Under the pieces are notes generated by a model. The model was not told the origin of the DNA. It worked only from the letters and a program-made list of their open reading frames with translations, and ran no database searches. A DNA stretch of 64,000 nucleotides. It comes from Corallococcus sp. NCRR. GTDB lineage: Bacteria; Myxococcota; Myxococcia; Myxococcales; Myxococcaceae. The translations under genes were made by a program, and so were the position numbers. Below, piece by piece: positions 9,108 through 19,913 of this stretch (positions are counted from its first letter, which is position 1; each line of letters opens with the position of its first letter). The stretch covers positions 7,440,001 to 7,504,000 of the forward strand of contig NZ_CP114039.1 of the NCBI RefSeq assembly GCF_026965535.1, read 5' to 3'.

Positions 9108-10624
9108 AGGTAGCTCCAGGTCTCGGTGAGGGTCTCGGAACCGCGTTTCAGGAAGCAGCGCAGCTCGACGGGGCCTTCTCCGTCGGGCATGAGCTCGAAG
9201 GCCGCGCGGAAGCCACCGGTGACGGCGTGGACCTCCGCGCGCGGGTGCAGCACCTGGCCGCGCGAAGCGGTGACGACCGCCTCCACCGGGCCCGTGCCTT
9301 CCGTGCTGGCCTTCGTGAAGTCGAGGACGAAGCGGCGCGCCCCCGGCTTGCTGCCCGCCGCGACACGCGTCGCCGCGACGGTGGAACCTCCGGTCTTCAC
9401 GCCCTCGGGGGCAAAGCCCCAGGACAGCCGGTAGGAGAAGCGAAGCTGTGCACCCGCCTGCACCGGTGCATCCGGCACCCAGAAGGCCACGATGTTGTCG
9501 TGGATCTCCTCGCGGGTGGGCAGCTCCACGAGCCGCACGGAGCCCGCGCCCCAGTCACCCACCGGCTCCACCCAGGCGCCCGGGCGCCGCTCGGAGCGCG
9601 CCTCCAGGTCCTCATAGCTGCTGAACGCCTGGTCGCGCTGCAACAGGCCGAAGCCCGACAGCCCGTCCGTGTGGAAGCTGCTCACCTGGATCTGCTTCGG
9701 GTTCTTCAGGGGGCGCCAGAGCTTCTCGCCGTTCTTCATCCACACGGAGATGCCGTCGGAGTCGTGCACCTCCGGGCGGAAGTCGTCGAAGTCGCCCCGG
9801 TCGTTCTCTCCAAAGAGGAACATGCTGGTGAGCGGCGCCACGCCCAGCTGACGCACCGCCTTGCGCGCGAACACCGTGGACTCCACGTCCATCACGGTCC
9901 GCTCACCCGGGCGGATGGCGAAGCGGTACGCGCCCGTGACGCTGGGGCTGTCCATCAGCGCGTGGACCACCACCGTGTCCGAGCCCTTCGCCGGCGTCTC
10001 CAGCCAGAACTCGCGGAACGTGGGGAACTCCTCGCCCCCCGGCTGCGCCGTGTCGATGGCGAGCCCGCGCGCGGACAGGCCGTACAGGTTGCCCTTGCCC
10101 AGCGCGCGGAAGTAGCTGGCGCCCAGGAAGACCACCAGCTCGTCGTAGTAGTCCTTCGTGTTGAGCGGCGCGTTGAGGCGGAAGCCCGCGAAGCCGTTCA
10201 CCTTGCCCTTGGGCGGCGTGCCCACCAGGGGGCCGTAGGTGAACTGCTCCGTGGAGAACGGCACGGGGCGCGCCTTGCCGCCCTCCACCACGTTCACGCC
10301 CACCGGACGGGTGTAATAAAAACCGGGGTGGAAGAACTGTGCCCTGAAGGGAAGCCCCTCCTCACGCCACAGCGATGCGGAATCGCGGAAGCGGATGTCC
10401 CGGTACTGATCGTAGGTGAGCTTCTCGAAGGACGGCGGCACGCCCACGGGCGGCTCCTGGTACGGCTTCGCGGCCAGCGCGCGGGCCTTCTCCTCCACCG
10501 TCTGGAAGGAGAAGCCGGAGGCCTTCGCCGTCCCCGCCTTCGGCTGCTGGGCGCACGCCAGCGCCGCCACGCACAGCCCCAACCCCCAGGCCATCCCCAC
10601 CGTCTGTCGCTGCCACCGCTTCAA
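9095..10624 (-). CDS. opgG: Periplasmic glucan biosynthesis protein OpgG (MdoG)
   Basis: 509 residues if translation starts at TTG 10624, which I prefer because GAGGAG lies 5-6 bases upstream and the product then begins with a compact signal, MKRWQRQTVGMAWGLGL. The longer ATG frame from 10678 would put 18 polar residues before the signal and overlap the predicted transcription start. The signal ends ALAC, so it could be an ordinary ALA cleavage site or a weak lipobox. The mature protein shows OpgG hallmarks: LTYDQYRDIRFR, FFHPGFYY, APLNTKDYYDELVVFLGASYFR, FREFWLETP. Family role: beta-sandwich protein needed for periplasmic glucan branching and release. First gene of the unit; sigma-54 promoter at 10684-10700. 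Confidence 0.93.
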   Translation of the reverse strand: MKRWQRQTVGMAWGLGLCVAALACAQQPKAGTAKASGFSFQTVEEKARALAAKPYQEPPVGVPPSFEKLTYDQYRDIRFRDSASLWREEGLPFRAQFFHPGFYYTRPVGVNVVEGGKARPVPFSTEQFTYGPLVGTPPKGKVNGFAGFRLNAPLNTKDYYDELVVFLGASYFRALGKGNLYGLSARGLAIDTAQPGGEEFPTFREFWLETPAKGSDTVVVHALMDSPSVTGAYRFAIRPGERTVMDVESTVFARKAVRQLGVAPLTSMFLFGENDRGDFDDFRPEVHDSDGISVWMKNGEKLWRPLKNPKQIQVSSFHTDGLSGFGLLQRDQAFSSYEDLEARSERRPGAWVEPVGDWGAGSVRLVELPTREEIHDNIVAFWVPDAPVQAGAQLRFSYRLSWGFAPEGVKTGGSTVAATRVAAGSKPGARRFVLDFTKASTEGTGPVEAVVTASRGQVLHPRAEVHAVTGGFRAAFELMPDGEGPVELRCFLKRGSETLTETWSYLWIP

Positions 10625-11144
10625 GTCCCGCTCCTCACCAGGGGCCACCGCCCGCGCCAGTACGGCGCGACGCGGCAAAGGCTAGCAACGGCCATGCCAA
10701 TCGGCAGGTGCTGGGGAATTTCCCAATCATTCCAAGGACCTGCCCAAGGTGGGCCCCGGACAGTTCCTTTGAACTCCAATGATTCCAGCGGCTTGAGAGG
10801 GCGCCGAGAGAGGGGGCTACCGGTGCCTGGATTGAGGGGTTGTGGACGATGGGGACAGGCGGCCAACAGCCCTGTCCGAAATCTCCACAGCGGCCGGGGG
10901 CAGGCGGGCGGGGAGGATTTCCCGGGACATTGCCGCCCGTTGCAGGCAGTGTGGCTCAAGCCCTGGGCGGCACCGGGAATCGTTCCGGACGCACAGGGGT
11001 TCCAAGACGTTCGCAGGTGCCTTGGGCCATTGATTGGCCTGACCGCGTACCGCAAGGCGCCCCCGCAATACCGCGGGAGGGCGCGCTGCGCGGTCGGTCC
11101 CCCGCTTGAGGGGAAGTGCGCCGACCCATCTCATGCGGGATTTC
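10625..11144. other. Long divergent intergenic region between opgG and rhlE, 520 bp
   Basis: It holds the sigma-54 promoter for opgG (10684-10700), just upstream of which is a TGGGGAATTTCCCA dyad (about 10711-10724). AATCATT and AATGATT form a distant inverted pair (about 10735 and 10777). The rest is a long GC-rich leader toward rhlE. Long leaders are common for cold-regulated RNA helicase genes, but I see no specific motif. ORFs on both strands here have no recognisable protein features and no ribosome sites, so I treat the region as non-coding. Confidence 0.55.
10684..10700 (-). promoter_or_regulatory. Sigma-54 (RpoN) promoter for the opgG operon
   Basis: Read on the minus strand the sequence is TTGGCATGGCCGTTGCT. 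It matches the -24/-12 consensus (YTGGCACG-N4-TTGCW) at all but one or two positions, with exactly 10 bases between the -24 GG and the -12 GC. Transcription would start near 10673, leaving a leader of about 50 bases before the TTG at 10624. Sigma-54 promoters need an NtrC-type activator, and the AT-centred dyad just upstream could be part of its site. Confidence 0.7.
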
Positions 11145-12602
11145 ATGACTTTCGATGAACTGCAGTTGACCGATTCGCTCCTCAAGGCCGTCAAGGCGGA
11201 GGGCTACACCACGCCGACGCCCATCCAGGCGAAGGCGATTCCCCATGCCCTGGCGGGCAAGGACGTGTTGGGCGTGGCCCAGACGGGCACGGGCAAGACG
11301 GCGGCGTTCGCGCTGCCCATCCTCCAGCGCCTGTCGGCGAAGGCGCCCGCGGGCGGCGCGCGTCCGGTGCGCTGCCTGGTGCTGACGCCCACGCGCGAGC
11401 TGGCCAGCCAGGTGAGTGACAGCTTCGTCACCTACGGCAAGAACCTGCCCCTGCGCCACGCGGTGGTGTTCGGCGGCGTGGGCCAGAATCCGCAGGTCCA
11501 GGCGCTGCGCCAGGGCGTGGACATCCTGGTGGCGACGCCGGGGCGCCTGCTGGATCTCATCGACCAGGGGTTCGTGACCCTGCGCGCGCTGGAAGTGTTC
11601 GTGCTGGATGAAGCGGACCGCATGCTGGACATGGGGTTCATCCACGACGTGCGGCGGGTCATCAAGGTGCTGCCGCCGGTGCGCCAGACGCTGTTCTTCA
11701 GCGCGACGCTGCCGCCGGACATCATGGACCTGGCGCGCAACATCCTGAAGGAGCCGGTGCGCGTGGAGGTGTCGCCCGCGTCCAGCACCGCGGACACGGT
11801 GAGCCAGCAGGTGTACTTCGTGGAGCGCGAGGAGAAGCGCGCGCTGCTCACGCACCTGCTCCAGGACGCGAAGGCGATTCCGCGCGCGCTGGTGTTCACG
11901 CGCACGAAGCACGGCGCCAACCGCGTGGCCAAGCAGCTGACGGCGGCGGGCGTGCGCGCGGACGCCATCCACGGCAACAAGAGCCAGAACGCCCGCGAGC
12001 GCGCGCTGGACGAGTTCCGCGCCGGCACCCTGCGCGTGCTGGTGGCCACGGACATCGCGGCGCGCGGCATCGACATCGACGGGCTGTCGCACGTGTTCAA
12101 CTACGACCTGCCCAACGTGCCGGAGCAGTACGTGCACCGCATCGGCCGCACGGGCCGCGCGGGCGCCAGCGGCCAGGCCGTGTCCTTCTGCGACTCCGAG
12201 GAGCGCGCGTACCTGCGCGACATCGAGCGCACCATCCGCCGCAGCGTGCCGGTGGTGGCGGACGCCGCGTTCCGTTCGCACCTGCCCCCTCCCCTCCCCG
12301 GTGACGTGGAGGAGAGCCGCCCTCCGATGAACCGGGGTGGCCGGGGCCAGTCGCGCGGCGGCGGTGGCGGTGGCGGCGGCGGGGGTCAGCGCCGGAGTGG
12401 CGGACAGCGCCGCGGCGGTGGCGGCGGCGGTCAGGCCCGTCCGAACGGTGGCCAGCCGCGTCAGGCCAGCGGTGGTGGGAATGCCCAGGCGCCGCGCGGT
12501 GGCGGTCAGGGCCGCCCGCAGCAGGCCCGTCCGGCGGTGGCGTCGCCTGCCGCGGGGCCGAGCTCGCCTCCGCCCCGTCGCACCATGTCCAAGTGGGGCT
12601 GA
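11145..12602 (+). CDS. rhlE: DEAD-box ATP-dependent RNA helicase RhlE
   Basis: 485 residues from ATG 11145 ([10 protein letters not shown]). The open frame extends back to a TTG at 11106 and an ATG at 11133, but RhlE proteins normally begin at this point and GCGGGA precedes it. Motifs in order: Q motif ([11 protein letters not shown]), Walker [57 protein letters not shown]. The C-terminus after about residue 395 is a low-complexity Gly/Arg/Gln-rich tail typical of RhlE and likely to bind RNA non-specifically. Role: cytoplasmic remodelling of RNA, ribosome assembly and cold adaptation. The long upstream leader may be regulatory. Confidence 0.95.
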   Translation: MTFDELQLTDSLLKAVKAEGYTTPTPIQAKAIPHALAGKDVLGVAQTGTGKTAAFALPILQRLSAKAPAGGARPVRCLVLTPTRELASQVSDSFVTYGKNLPLRHAVVFGGVGQNPQVQALRQGVDILVATPGRLLDLIDQGFVTLRALEVFVLDEADRMLDMGFIHDVRRVIKVLPPVRQTLFFSATLPPDIMDLARNILKEPVRVEVSPASSTADTVSQQVYFVEREEKRALLTHLLQDAKAIPRALVFTRTKHGANRVAKQLTAAGVRADAIHGNKSQNARERALDEFRAGTLRVLVATDIAARGIDIDGLSHVFNYDLPNVPEQYVHRIGRTGRAGASGQAVSFCDSEERAYLRDIERTIRRSVPVVADAAFRSHLPPPLPGDVEESRPPMNRGGRGQSRGGGGGGGGGGQRRSGGQRRGGGGGGQARPNGGQPRQASGGGNAQAPRGGGQGRPQQARPAVASPAAGPSSPPPRRTMSKWG

Positions 12603-12637
12603 GCCCTCGTCCCTGCTAGGCAGGGATGGAGTTCATG

Positions 12638-12669
12638 ACGCCCGGGTCCTCTCACGAGGGTCCGGGCGT
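12638..12669 (+). terminator. Terminator-like hairpin after rhlE
   Basis: ACGCCCGG and CCGGGCGT form an 8-bp outer stem, with an inner CCTC/GAGG stem separated by a GT/GT mismatch and a TCAC loop. It lies 36 bases after the rhlE stop. There is no U-tract, so termination may be partial or Rho-assisted. Confidence 0.55.
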
Positions 12670-12794
12670 TCGACTGTCCGGGGTATGGCGGCGGGGGGCG
12701 GGGCGCGTTCCCTGGCGGATGGGGCGTGGTAGCGTGGCGCCGTGTTTCACGGTGGTGCTTCGCACCCCTTTGTCATCAGGACACGCCCTCTTCC

Positions 12795-14903
<2,109 letters not shown>

Positions 14904-14916
14904 GAAGCAGACACCG

Positions 14917-14940
14917 CCCGTCCACGCAACTCCGGACGGG
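14917..14940 (+). terminator. Short hairpin after the kinase gene
   Basis: CCCGTCC and GGACGGG form a perfect 7-bp stem around a 10-base loop, between the kinase stop and the next ATG. No U-tract follows; the next bases are the ribosome site of the downstream gene, so this may be an attenuating structure rather than a terminator. Confidence 0.3.
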
Positions 14941-14959
14941 TGAGGGGGATACATCCAAC

Positions 14960-15781
14960 ATGAAATGCATCGTCGCCGTGGCCGTGATGGCCACCGTTCT
15001 GGGCACCCTGCCCGCCCGGGCCGCGCCGCCCGCTCCCGTGGAAGCCGGCAAGGTGTTCGTCGGTCCGCAGGGAGAACAGGTCGCAGTCGTTCCCGTCACG
15101 CCCCGTGAGCAGAAGAAGTTCCTCCTGCGCATCCAGGGCACGGGCTCCGTGCTGGACAACCTGGTCCTCCCCTACACCCTGAAGGACTGGAGCAGCCCCA
15201 GCACGCTGCGCCACAACTACACGACCCAGTGGCACGGCAAGGACTACTCGCCGTTCATCATCGTGGGCAAGAACGCGGAGCTGCACTTCCCCGGCGGTCC
15301 CGGCAACGGCATCGCCGTCCAGTACGACGAGGCGCGCTCCCAGAAGCTCAAGCCGGAGGAGGTCTACGCCCAGCACCAGCAGCAGACCCAGAGCGGCCAG
15401 CTCGCGAAGCTGATGGCCTTCGACCGCAAGGCAGAGGAGGCGCTTCACGACACCGCCTACGCCGAAGCGCTCCAGGAGCTGAACACCACCTGCGGCACCT
15501 CCGTGGCGGGCGCCATCGACTGGACCACCGTCACCGAACCCTTCCTCAAGGCCCAGAAGATTGCCCGCTACTGCGTCTACCCACTCACCGCGCTGAAGGC
15601 CCTGTGCGACGTCTCCGAGGAGGCCCGCACCACCGTGAAGGCCCGCCTGAAGAACATGGACTGCCGCTTCGGCCCCGCGCTGGAGCCGGCCCTGCAGGGC
15701 GACCGCTTCGTGTGGACCACCACCCCGGAGACGGGCCAGCAGGAGAAGGCCGCCACCCGCTACTTCAAGAAGCACCTCTAG
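14960..15781 (+). CDS. Secreted protein of unknown function (first of a pair)
   Basis: 273 residues with a clear Sec signal peptide (MKCIVAVAVMATVLGTLP, cleavage near ARA-AP). GTGAGGGGGATACATCCAAC before the ATG contains a good ribosome site. The mature protein has a beta-rich N-terminal half (KVFVGPQGEQVAVVPV, FLLRIQGTGSVLDNLVL, HGKDYSPFIIV, AELHFPGG) and a helical C-terminal half with four Cys (CGTS, YCVYP, LCDVS, DCRFG) that could form two disulfides. No catalytic signature or known family is recognised. It follows the Ser/Thr kinase and is followed 11 bases later by another secreted unknown, so the three may form an operon. Confidence 0.8.
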   Translation: MKCIVAVAVMATVLGTLPARAAPPAPVEAGKVFVGPQGEQVAVVPVTPREQKKFLLRIQGTGSVLDNLVLPYTLKDWSSPSTLRHNYTTQWHGKDYSPFIIVGKNAELHFPGGPGNGIAVQYDEARSQKLKPEEVYAQHQQQTQSGQLAKLMAFDRKAEEALHDTAYAEALQELNTTCGTSVAGAIDWTTVTEPFLKAQKIARYCVYPLTALKALCDVSEEARTTVKARLKNMDCRFGPALEPALQGDRFVWTTTPETGQQEKAATRYFKKHL

Positions 15782-15792
15782 GCCCGCGCACC

Positions 15793-16617
15793 ATGCTCTT
15801 CCAACCCATCCTTCCCGTGGCCGTGATCCTCGCCACCAGCCCCGCCGCCGCCGTCGAACCGCCCTGGGGCAAGGTGGAGAACCTGGGCCAGCGCATGCTC
15901 CTGGAGGCCACCGCCGTCTGCACCGACGGCCGGGGCCACTACGTCGTCTCCGTGCCCCGCGAGGACACGGACGAGCTGGAGGACCAGCTCTACTACGGCG
16001 ACGGCAAATCCCTGGTGGTGGTGCCCCGGCCGAAGAGCCGGAACCTGGACGCCACCACCTTCCTGGATCCGCGCTTCTTCAACCCCGGCGGCACCGCCGA
16101 CTACGACGGCGTGGACCTGCGCGTGCACTCAGCGCTGAACGTGAACACGAAGGAGCGCACCTGCGCCCTGCGCTGCGGCGAGCGCAAGGTGACGTTGGAG
16201 ATGCTCCCCGGCGCCCAGGCGCGGGAGATGCTGCGCAAGGCCACCTACGTGCCCAACCCGCAGAAGTTCGTCCCGCACGCGCTGCTGCGTGATTCAGAGG
16301 GCACGTACTACTACGTGGACAAGGGCTTCACGCCCGCGGAGTCCCGCAACTTCCGCGTGTTCATCGGGCCGCGAGGCGACCTGAAGCCGCAGAAGATGAC
16401 CAACGTGGTCGCGGACTCGGAGGGGGAGATCTTCACCACCAAGAAGGGCCAGCTGCGGCTCGTCATCGACCGCGCGCAGAAGCCCATCTGGATCGAGAAG
16501 GCGCGCAAGGAGGTGGAGCTGCGCAACGTCCCCGTGGAGCAGAACCTGCCCCTCATCTACAACGAACTGGGCGTCTACACGGGCATCCGGCTGGGCACGC
16601 CCTGCGACGACCAGTAG
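15793..16617 (+). CDS. Secreted protein of unknown function (second of a pair)
   Basis: 274 residues from ATG 15793 (MLFQPILPVAVILATSPAAA), which gives a clean signal peptide; the longer open frame is a shadow of the previous gene. The mature part is beta-rich with charged repeats of strand and turn (GHYVVSVPREDTDELE, YYGDGKSLVVVPRP, TYYYVDKGFTPAESRNFRVFIG) and has Cys pairs (TCALRCGE). It looks like an extracellular beta-sandwich or propeller fragment, but I do not recognise a family. It is 11 bases downstream of the previous gene and ends in a stop codon that forms part of a palindrome shared with the convergent gene. Confidence 0.8.
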   Translation: MLFQPILPVAVILATSPAAAVEPPWGKVENLGQRMLLEATAVCTDGRGHYVVSVPREDTDELEDQLYYGDGKSLVVVPRPKSRNLDATTFLDPRFFNPGGTADYDGVDLRVHSALNVNTKERTCALRCGERKVTLEMLPGAQAREMLRKATYVPNPQKFVPHALLRDSEGTYYYVDKGFTPAESRNFRVFIGPRGDLKPQKMTNVVADSEGEIFTTKKGQLRLVIDRAQKPIWIEKARKEVELRNVPVEQNLPLIYNELGVYTGIRLGTPCDDQ

Positions 16618-16634
16618 CGGGAAGCTTTCCGCTA
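16615..16634. terminator. Near-palindrome joining two convergent stop codons
   Basis: The 20 bases run from the TAG of the plus-strand secreted-protein gene to the complement of the TAG of the minus-strand KAS III-like gene: TAGCGG, then GAAGCTTT, then CCGCTA. The outer arms pair perfectly and the centre nearly so. It could work as a compact bidirectional terminator for both operons, although there is no T-tract. Confidence 0.4.
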
Positions 16635-17597
16635 GACGCGCACCAGCAACGCCATCTGGTGCGCGCCAATGCCCAGGCCGACCATCACCAGGTACTTCGT
16701 GCGCAGCTCGCGGCGGAACCGGGCCAGCGTCACCGGCATGGACGCGTGCACCATGTTCCCGTACTGCTCGAAGGTGTCCAGGTACTCGCGCGGGCGGATC
16801 TCCTGGGCCCAGTGGTCCATCAGCTTGCGCGTGGCCTGGTGGGAGATGAGCGTCACGTCCTCGCGCGCGATGCCGTGCTTCGTGAGCAGCCGCTCCACCA
16901 GCCGGGGCGGCCCGTTCATCCCCGAGTTCAGGAACGCCTTCACGCCCGCCGCGGGGGCGATGCCATAGGTTGGGTACGCGAGGCCGGACTCCGGACGCGA
17001 GCCCATCATCATCGCGCCGTATTCGTCGCTGAAGGTGTCCGCGCCCCAGTCCACGAGCGTGAGCCCCTCACCCGCGCCCACCACCACCGCGCCCGCCCCG
17101 TCGCCAATGCCAATGGCGTGGCCCTGCGTGTAGTCCACGTTGCGGGTCCACGCGGAGCCCACCGCCACCAGCGCGTGCTGGATGCTGCCCGCGCGCAGGG
17201 CCTCCCAGGCCAGCACCACGCCCATCAGGAAGTTGGCGAAGTCCGCGTTCACCGGCACCACCAGCGCGCCCTGGGACAGGCCCAGCTCGCGGTGCACGGC
17301 GTACAGCTCGTTCGGCGCGATGAACTCCGGCACGGACACGTAGCCGTACAGCCGCTCCACGTCCGCGGCCGTCAGCCCCGCGTCCTGGAGCGCGGCGGCG
17401 CCCGCCTTCGCGGTGAGCGCGGCCAGGGACTCGCCCGGGCCCAGCACCCGCCGCTCGCGGTTGCCGTAGAAGAGCGCGTGCTCCCCACCGCTTCCGGCGG
17501 CGCGGCGCAGCGGCTCGAACAGCGGGTCGTCATTGCCGCGAACCTGCTCCGGGACCGCGGCGCCGACTCCCAGGAGCGCGAAGGTCACGGCCGGCAT
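16632..17597 (-). CDS. KAS III (FabH)-like thiolase-fold protein lacking the catalytic Cys
   Basis: 321 residues with a full KAS III fold from N- to C-terminus. His and Asn of the usual triad are kept (H253 in LISHQATRK, N281 in QYGNMVHAS). The nucleophile motif, normally like SAACAGF, reads NADFANF here, placing Phe120 where Cys belongs. A C-terminal GLGIGAHQMALL matches the usual Gly-rich end. So acyl-enzyme condensation by the standard mechanism looks impossible. Possible roles are a decarboxylase, an acyltransferase using another residue, or a structural partner. It starts 5 bases after the TPP-dependent synthase gene and is presumably in the same pathway. The substrate is unknown. Confidence 0.85.
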   Translation of the reverse strand: MPAVTFALLGVGAAVPEQVRGNDDPLFEPLRRAAGSGGEHALFYGNRERRVLGPGESLAALTAKAGAAALQDAGLTAADVERLYGYVSVPEFIAPNELYAVHRELGLSQGALVVPVNADFANFLMGVVLAWEALRAGSIQHALVAVGSAWTRNVDYTQGHAIGIGDGAGAVVVGAGEGLTLVDWGADTFSDEYGAMMMGSRPESGLAYPTYGIAPAAGVKAFLNSGMNGPPRLVERLLTKHGIAREDVTLISHQATRKLMDHWAQEIRPREYLDTFEQYGNMVHASMPVTLARFRRELRTKYLVMVGLGIGAHQMALLVRV

Positions 17598-17602
17598 GGG
17601 TG

Positions 17603-19519
17603 CTACTTCCCGTCCGACGCCACCGCGGCGAAACGGTCGCCGTACGGCGGAACCTCGCGGTAGTCGATGTGGGCCACGATGACCTGCGGCTGGCCCGTCT
17701 CATTCGCGCGGCGCAGGACCTCCGGCAGCAGCGCGTCCAGCTGGCCGGGGCCGTTCACCGTGTAGGCGCGAGCGCCCAGCGACTCGGAGAAGGCCTTCAG
17801 GTCCGGGTTGCCCAGGCCGTAGTAGTCATCCTCCAGCGGCACGGTGCGGTCCTGCACGTGCTCGCCGTGGTTCACCATGCCCAGGAAGTTGTCGTTGAGG
17901 ACGATGGTCACCGTGCCCACGCGGTAGCGCGAGGCGGTGATCATCTCCGTGCCGTTCATCAGGAACGCGCCGTCACCGACGATGGCCACCGCGGAGCGGT
18001 CCGGCCGGCCCACCTTGCCGCCGATGACGGCGCCGCAGGACCAGCCCATGGACGACAGGCCGCACGGGTAGAAGATGCGCGCGGGGGGCGTGATGTGCAG
18101 CAGGTGGGACGTCCAACCCGTGCAGTTGCCCATGTCGATGTACAGGTCCATGTCCGGGCTCAGGTGCTTGTCGAGCTCCGCCATCAGGTCCTGCGGCTTC
18201 ACCGAGTCCCGGTCCTGCGGGGTGCGGACGACGGGCGCGGGCTCCGTCAGCGCCATCACCTGCGCCCAGCGCTCCTGCACGCGCGCGCCGCTGGACGGGC
18301 CAATCATCTGCCCCAGCTCCGCCAGGCCCGTCATCACCGAGCCCACGTCCGCCACGATGGGCAGCCGCACCGGCAGGAACTGGCCGATGTTGGAGGCGTT
18401 CACGTCCACCTGGATGACGTGGTGGATGGACTGGAAGTAGCGGTGGAAGCTGCGGGAGGCCCACTCCCCCAGGCGGCTGCCCAGGACGAGCATCACGTCC
18501 ACGCCGTCGCGCAGGTACGCCTCGGCGCGCTTGCTGCCGGCCAGGCCCAGCACGCCCAGGGACAGCGCCTCGCGCTCGGAGAACAGCCCCTTGCCGCGCA
18601 TGCTGGTGGCCACCGGGATGCCGTGCTGGGTGACGAACGCGGTGAAGAGCTCGGCGTGCTCCGCCATCGCCTCGCGGGCGCCAGCGCCCAGGAAGATGAG
18701 CGGACGGCGCGCGGTGCGCAGCAGCGTGAAGGCGGCGCGCAGGTCCTCGAAGGGCGCGGTCGCCGGGCGCGCGCGGAAGGCGCCGCGCGTGGTGGGAACG
18801 GAGGCGCGGTGGATGGGCTGGCGCGCGATGTTGGCCGGCACGCTCAGGTGCGCGGCGCCGCCGGGCAGGCCCTGCGCGGTGCGCAGTGAACGCGCCAGCA
18901 GCCGCTGGAAGCTCTGCGCGTCCGGCACACCGATGGAGCTGGCGCACCCCTGGCGGAACATCTCCACCGTGTTCACGCCGTGGGTGCTGCTGCTCTCCTG
19001 GATGGCCATCAGGCCCACGCGGTCCGTGGCGATGTTGCCGCTGATGGCCAGCATGGGCACGCCGTCCAGGTGCGCGGAGGCCACGCCCGTCAGCGCGTTG
19101 GTGGCACCCGGGCCCGCCGTCACCATGCACACGCCCAGCTTGCCCGTCGCGCGCGCGTAGCCGTCCGCCATGAACGCCGCGCCACCCTCGTGCGACGCGA
19201 TGATGAAGCGCATGGACCGGTGCTTGCGCAGCGCCTGCTGGAACGGGGCGATGTTGCCGCCCGGGACGCCGAACACCGCGTCCACCTCCTCCGCCTCCAG
19301 GTGCGCGATCACGCAGTCGGCGACCGTGATGTCCTCCACCGTCTTGAAGCCCCGCGCGTTCACGTCCCCGTACATGGGGATCGGATCGCCGTGACGAGCC
19401 TCCAGCGCGTTCGCCTTCCCCGTGGCCGGCGCCTCGTGACGCAGCGCCTCGACGGGCACCTCGTTCCGCAGGGTGTTCGACGTGACGGCCTGGAGCTCAG
19501 CGAGCGAGGAGTTGGACAT
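17603..19519 (-). CDS. Thiamine-pyrophosphate-dependent enzyme of the acetolactate synthase/decarboxylase family
   Basis: 638 residues from ATG 19519 (MSNSSLAEL); GGAG lies about 11 bases upstream, and the open frame beyond 19519 is not protein-like. A 60-residue N-terminal extension precedes the three-domain TPP enzyme core. The catalytic Glu that activates TPP is E111 in ASHEGGAAF, and the cofactor motif starts GDGAFLMNG near 515 and ends VLNDN. It resembles acetolactate synthase large subunits and related acyloin-forming enzymes, but no regulatory subunit gene is nearby. Instead a KAS III-like gene follows after 5 bases. Probable role: decarboxylation of a 2-oxo acid and transfer of the acyl anion in a dedicated secondary pathway (inference). 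Confidence 0.9.
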   Translation of the reverse strand: MSNSSLAELQAVTSNTLRNEVPVEALRHEAPATGKANALEARHGDPIPMYGDVNARGFKTVEDITVADCVIAHLEAEEVDAVFGVPGGNIAPFQQALRKHRSMRFIIASHEGGAAFMADGYARATGKLGVCMVTAGPGATNALTGVASAHLDGVPMLAISGNIATDRVGLMAIQESSSTHGVNTVEMFRQGCASSIGVPDAQSFQRLLARSLRTAQGLPGGAAHLSVPANIARQPIHRASVPTTRGAFRARPATAPFEDLRAAFTLLRTARRPLIFLGAGAREAMAEHAELFTAFVTQHGIPVATSMRGKGLFSEREALSLGVLGLAGSKRAEAYLRDGVDVMLVLGSRLGEWASRSFHRYFQSIHHVIQVDVNASNIGQFLPVRLPIVADVGSVMTGLAELGQMIGPSSGARVQERWAQVMALTEPAPVVRTPQDRDSVKPQDLMAELDKHLSPDMDLYIDMGNCTGWTSHLLHITPPARIFYPCGLSSMGWSCGAVIGGKVGRPDRSAVAIVGDGAFLMNGTEMITASRYRVGTVTIVLNDNFLGMVNHGEHVQDRTVPLEDDYYGLGNPDLKAFSESLGARAYTVNGPGQLDALLPEVLRRANETGQPQVIVAHIDYREVPPYGDRFAAVASDGK

Positions 19520-19913
19520 TGAAGGACGGTCTCCAAGGCCCCGGAACCCGTGAGTTCGACGCGCCTGCTCCGTCGATTCGCTGCCACCGAGTCCGGGGGG
19601 ACCTCGATGCGTGTGACAGTGTTGCGGGGGTGCTGAAAAACTGCATCCCCTTAATAGCGGAGAAGCGAGCGAGTGTGAAGTAAAAATAGTGGAAAGTTCG
19701 CCTGACGCTGGATTCTCACACTTCGTGACGAGTACCACGTTTACGCGGGGACGTCTCTCTCTTCACGGGGAGGACGGGGTTCGCGCGCGTACGCAGGTGC
19801 GGCAGGAGTGGATCCACGCGCGTGCTGACTGGGGTAGGCTCAGGGGCGCGCTGCCATCCAGCCGGAGTCGCACGGGACTGGCGCGTGCACCACAAAATCC
19901 ACGTGGGGGTTTC
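19520..19913. other. Divergent intergenic region, 394 bp
   Basis: It separates the TPP-enzyme gene (minus) from a small STAS-like gene (plus). Its middle, about 19640-19700, is distinctly AT-richer than the surroundings and carries the minus-strand sigma-70 promoter. The rest holds no convincing gene; the open frame from 19689 into the small gene lacks coding character before 19914. No clear plus-strand promoter pair is visible. Confidence 0.5.
19651..19679 (-). promoter_or_regulatory. Sigma-70-type promoter for the TPP enzyme/KAS III operon
   Basis: On the minus strand a -35 TTCACA (complement of 19674-19679) and a -10 TATTAA (complement of 19651-19656) are separated by exactly 17 bases. 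They match consensus at 5/6 and 4/6 positions. The predicted start is near 19644, giving a leader of about 125 bases before ATG 19519. The local AT-rich composition supports the call. Confidence 0.5.

Noticed and set aside
10840..11109. Small open frames between opgG and rhlE on both strands
   Set aside because: No ribosome site, no hydrophobic core or motif, and overlapping candidates on both strands with equal claim.
12340..12480. GGC/GGT repeat stretch as a possible microsatellite
   Set aside because: It encodes the Gly-rich tail of RhlE, a normal feature of the family.
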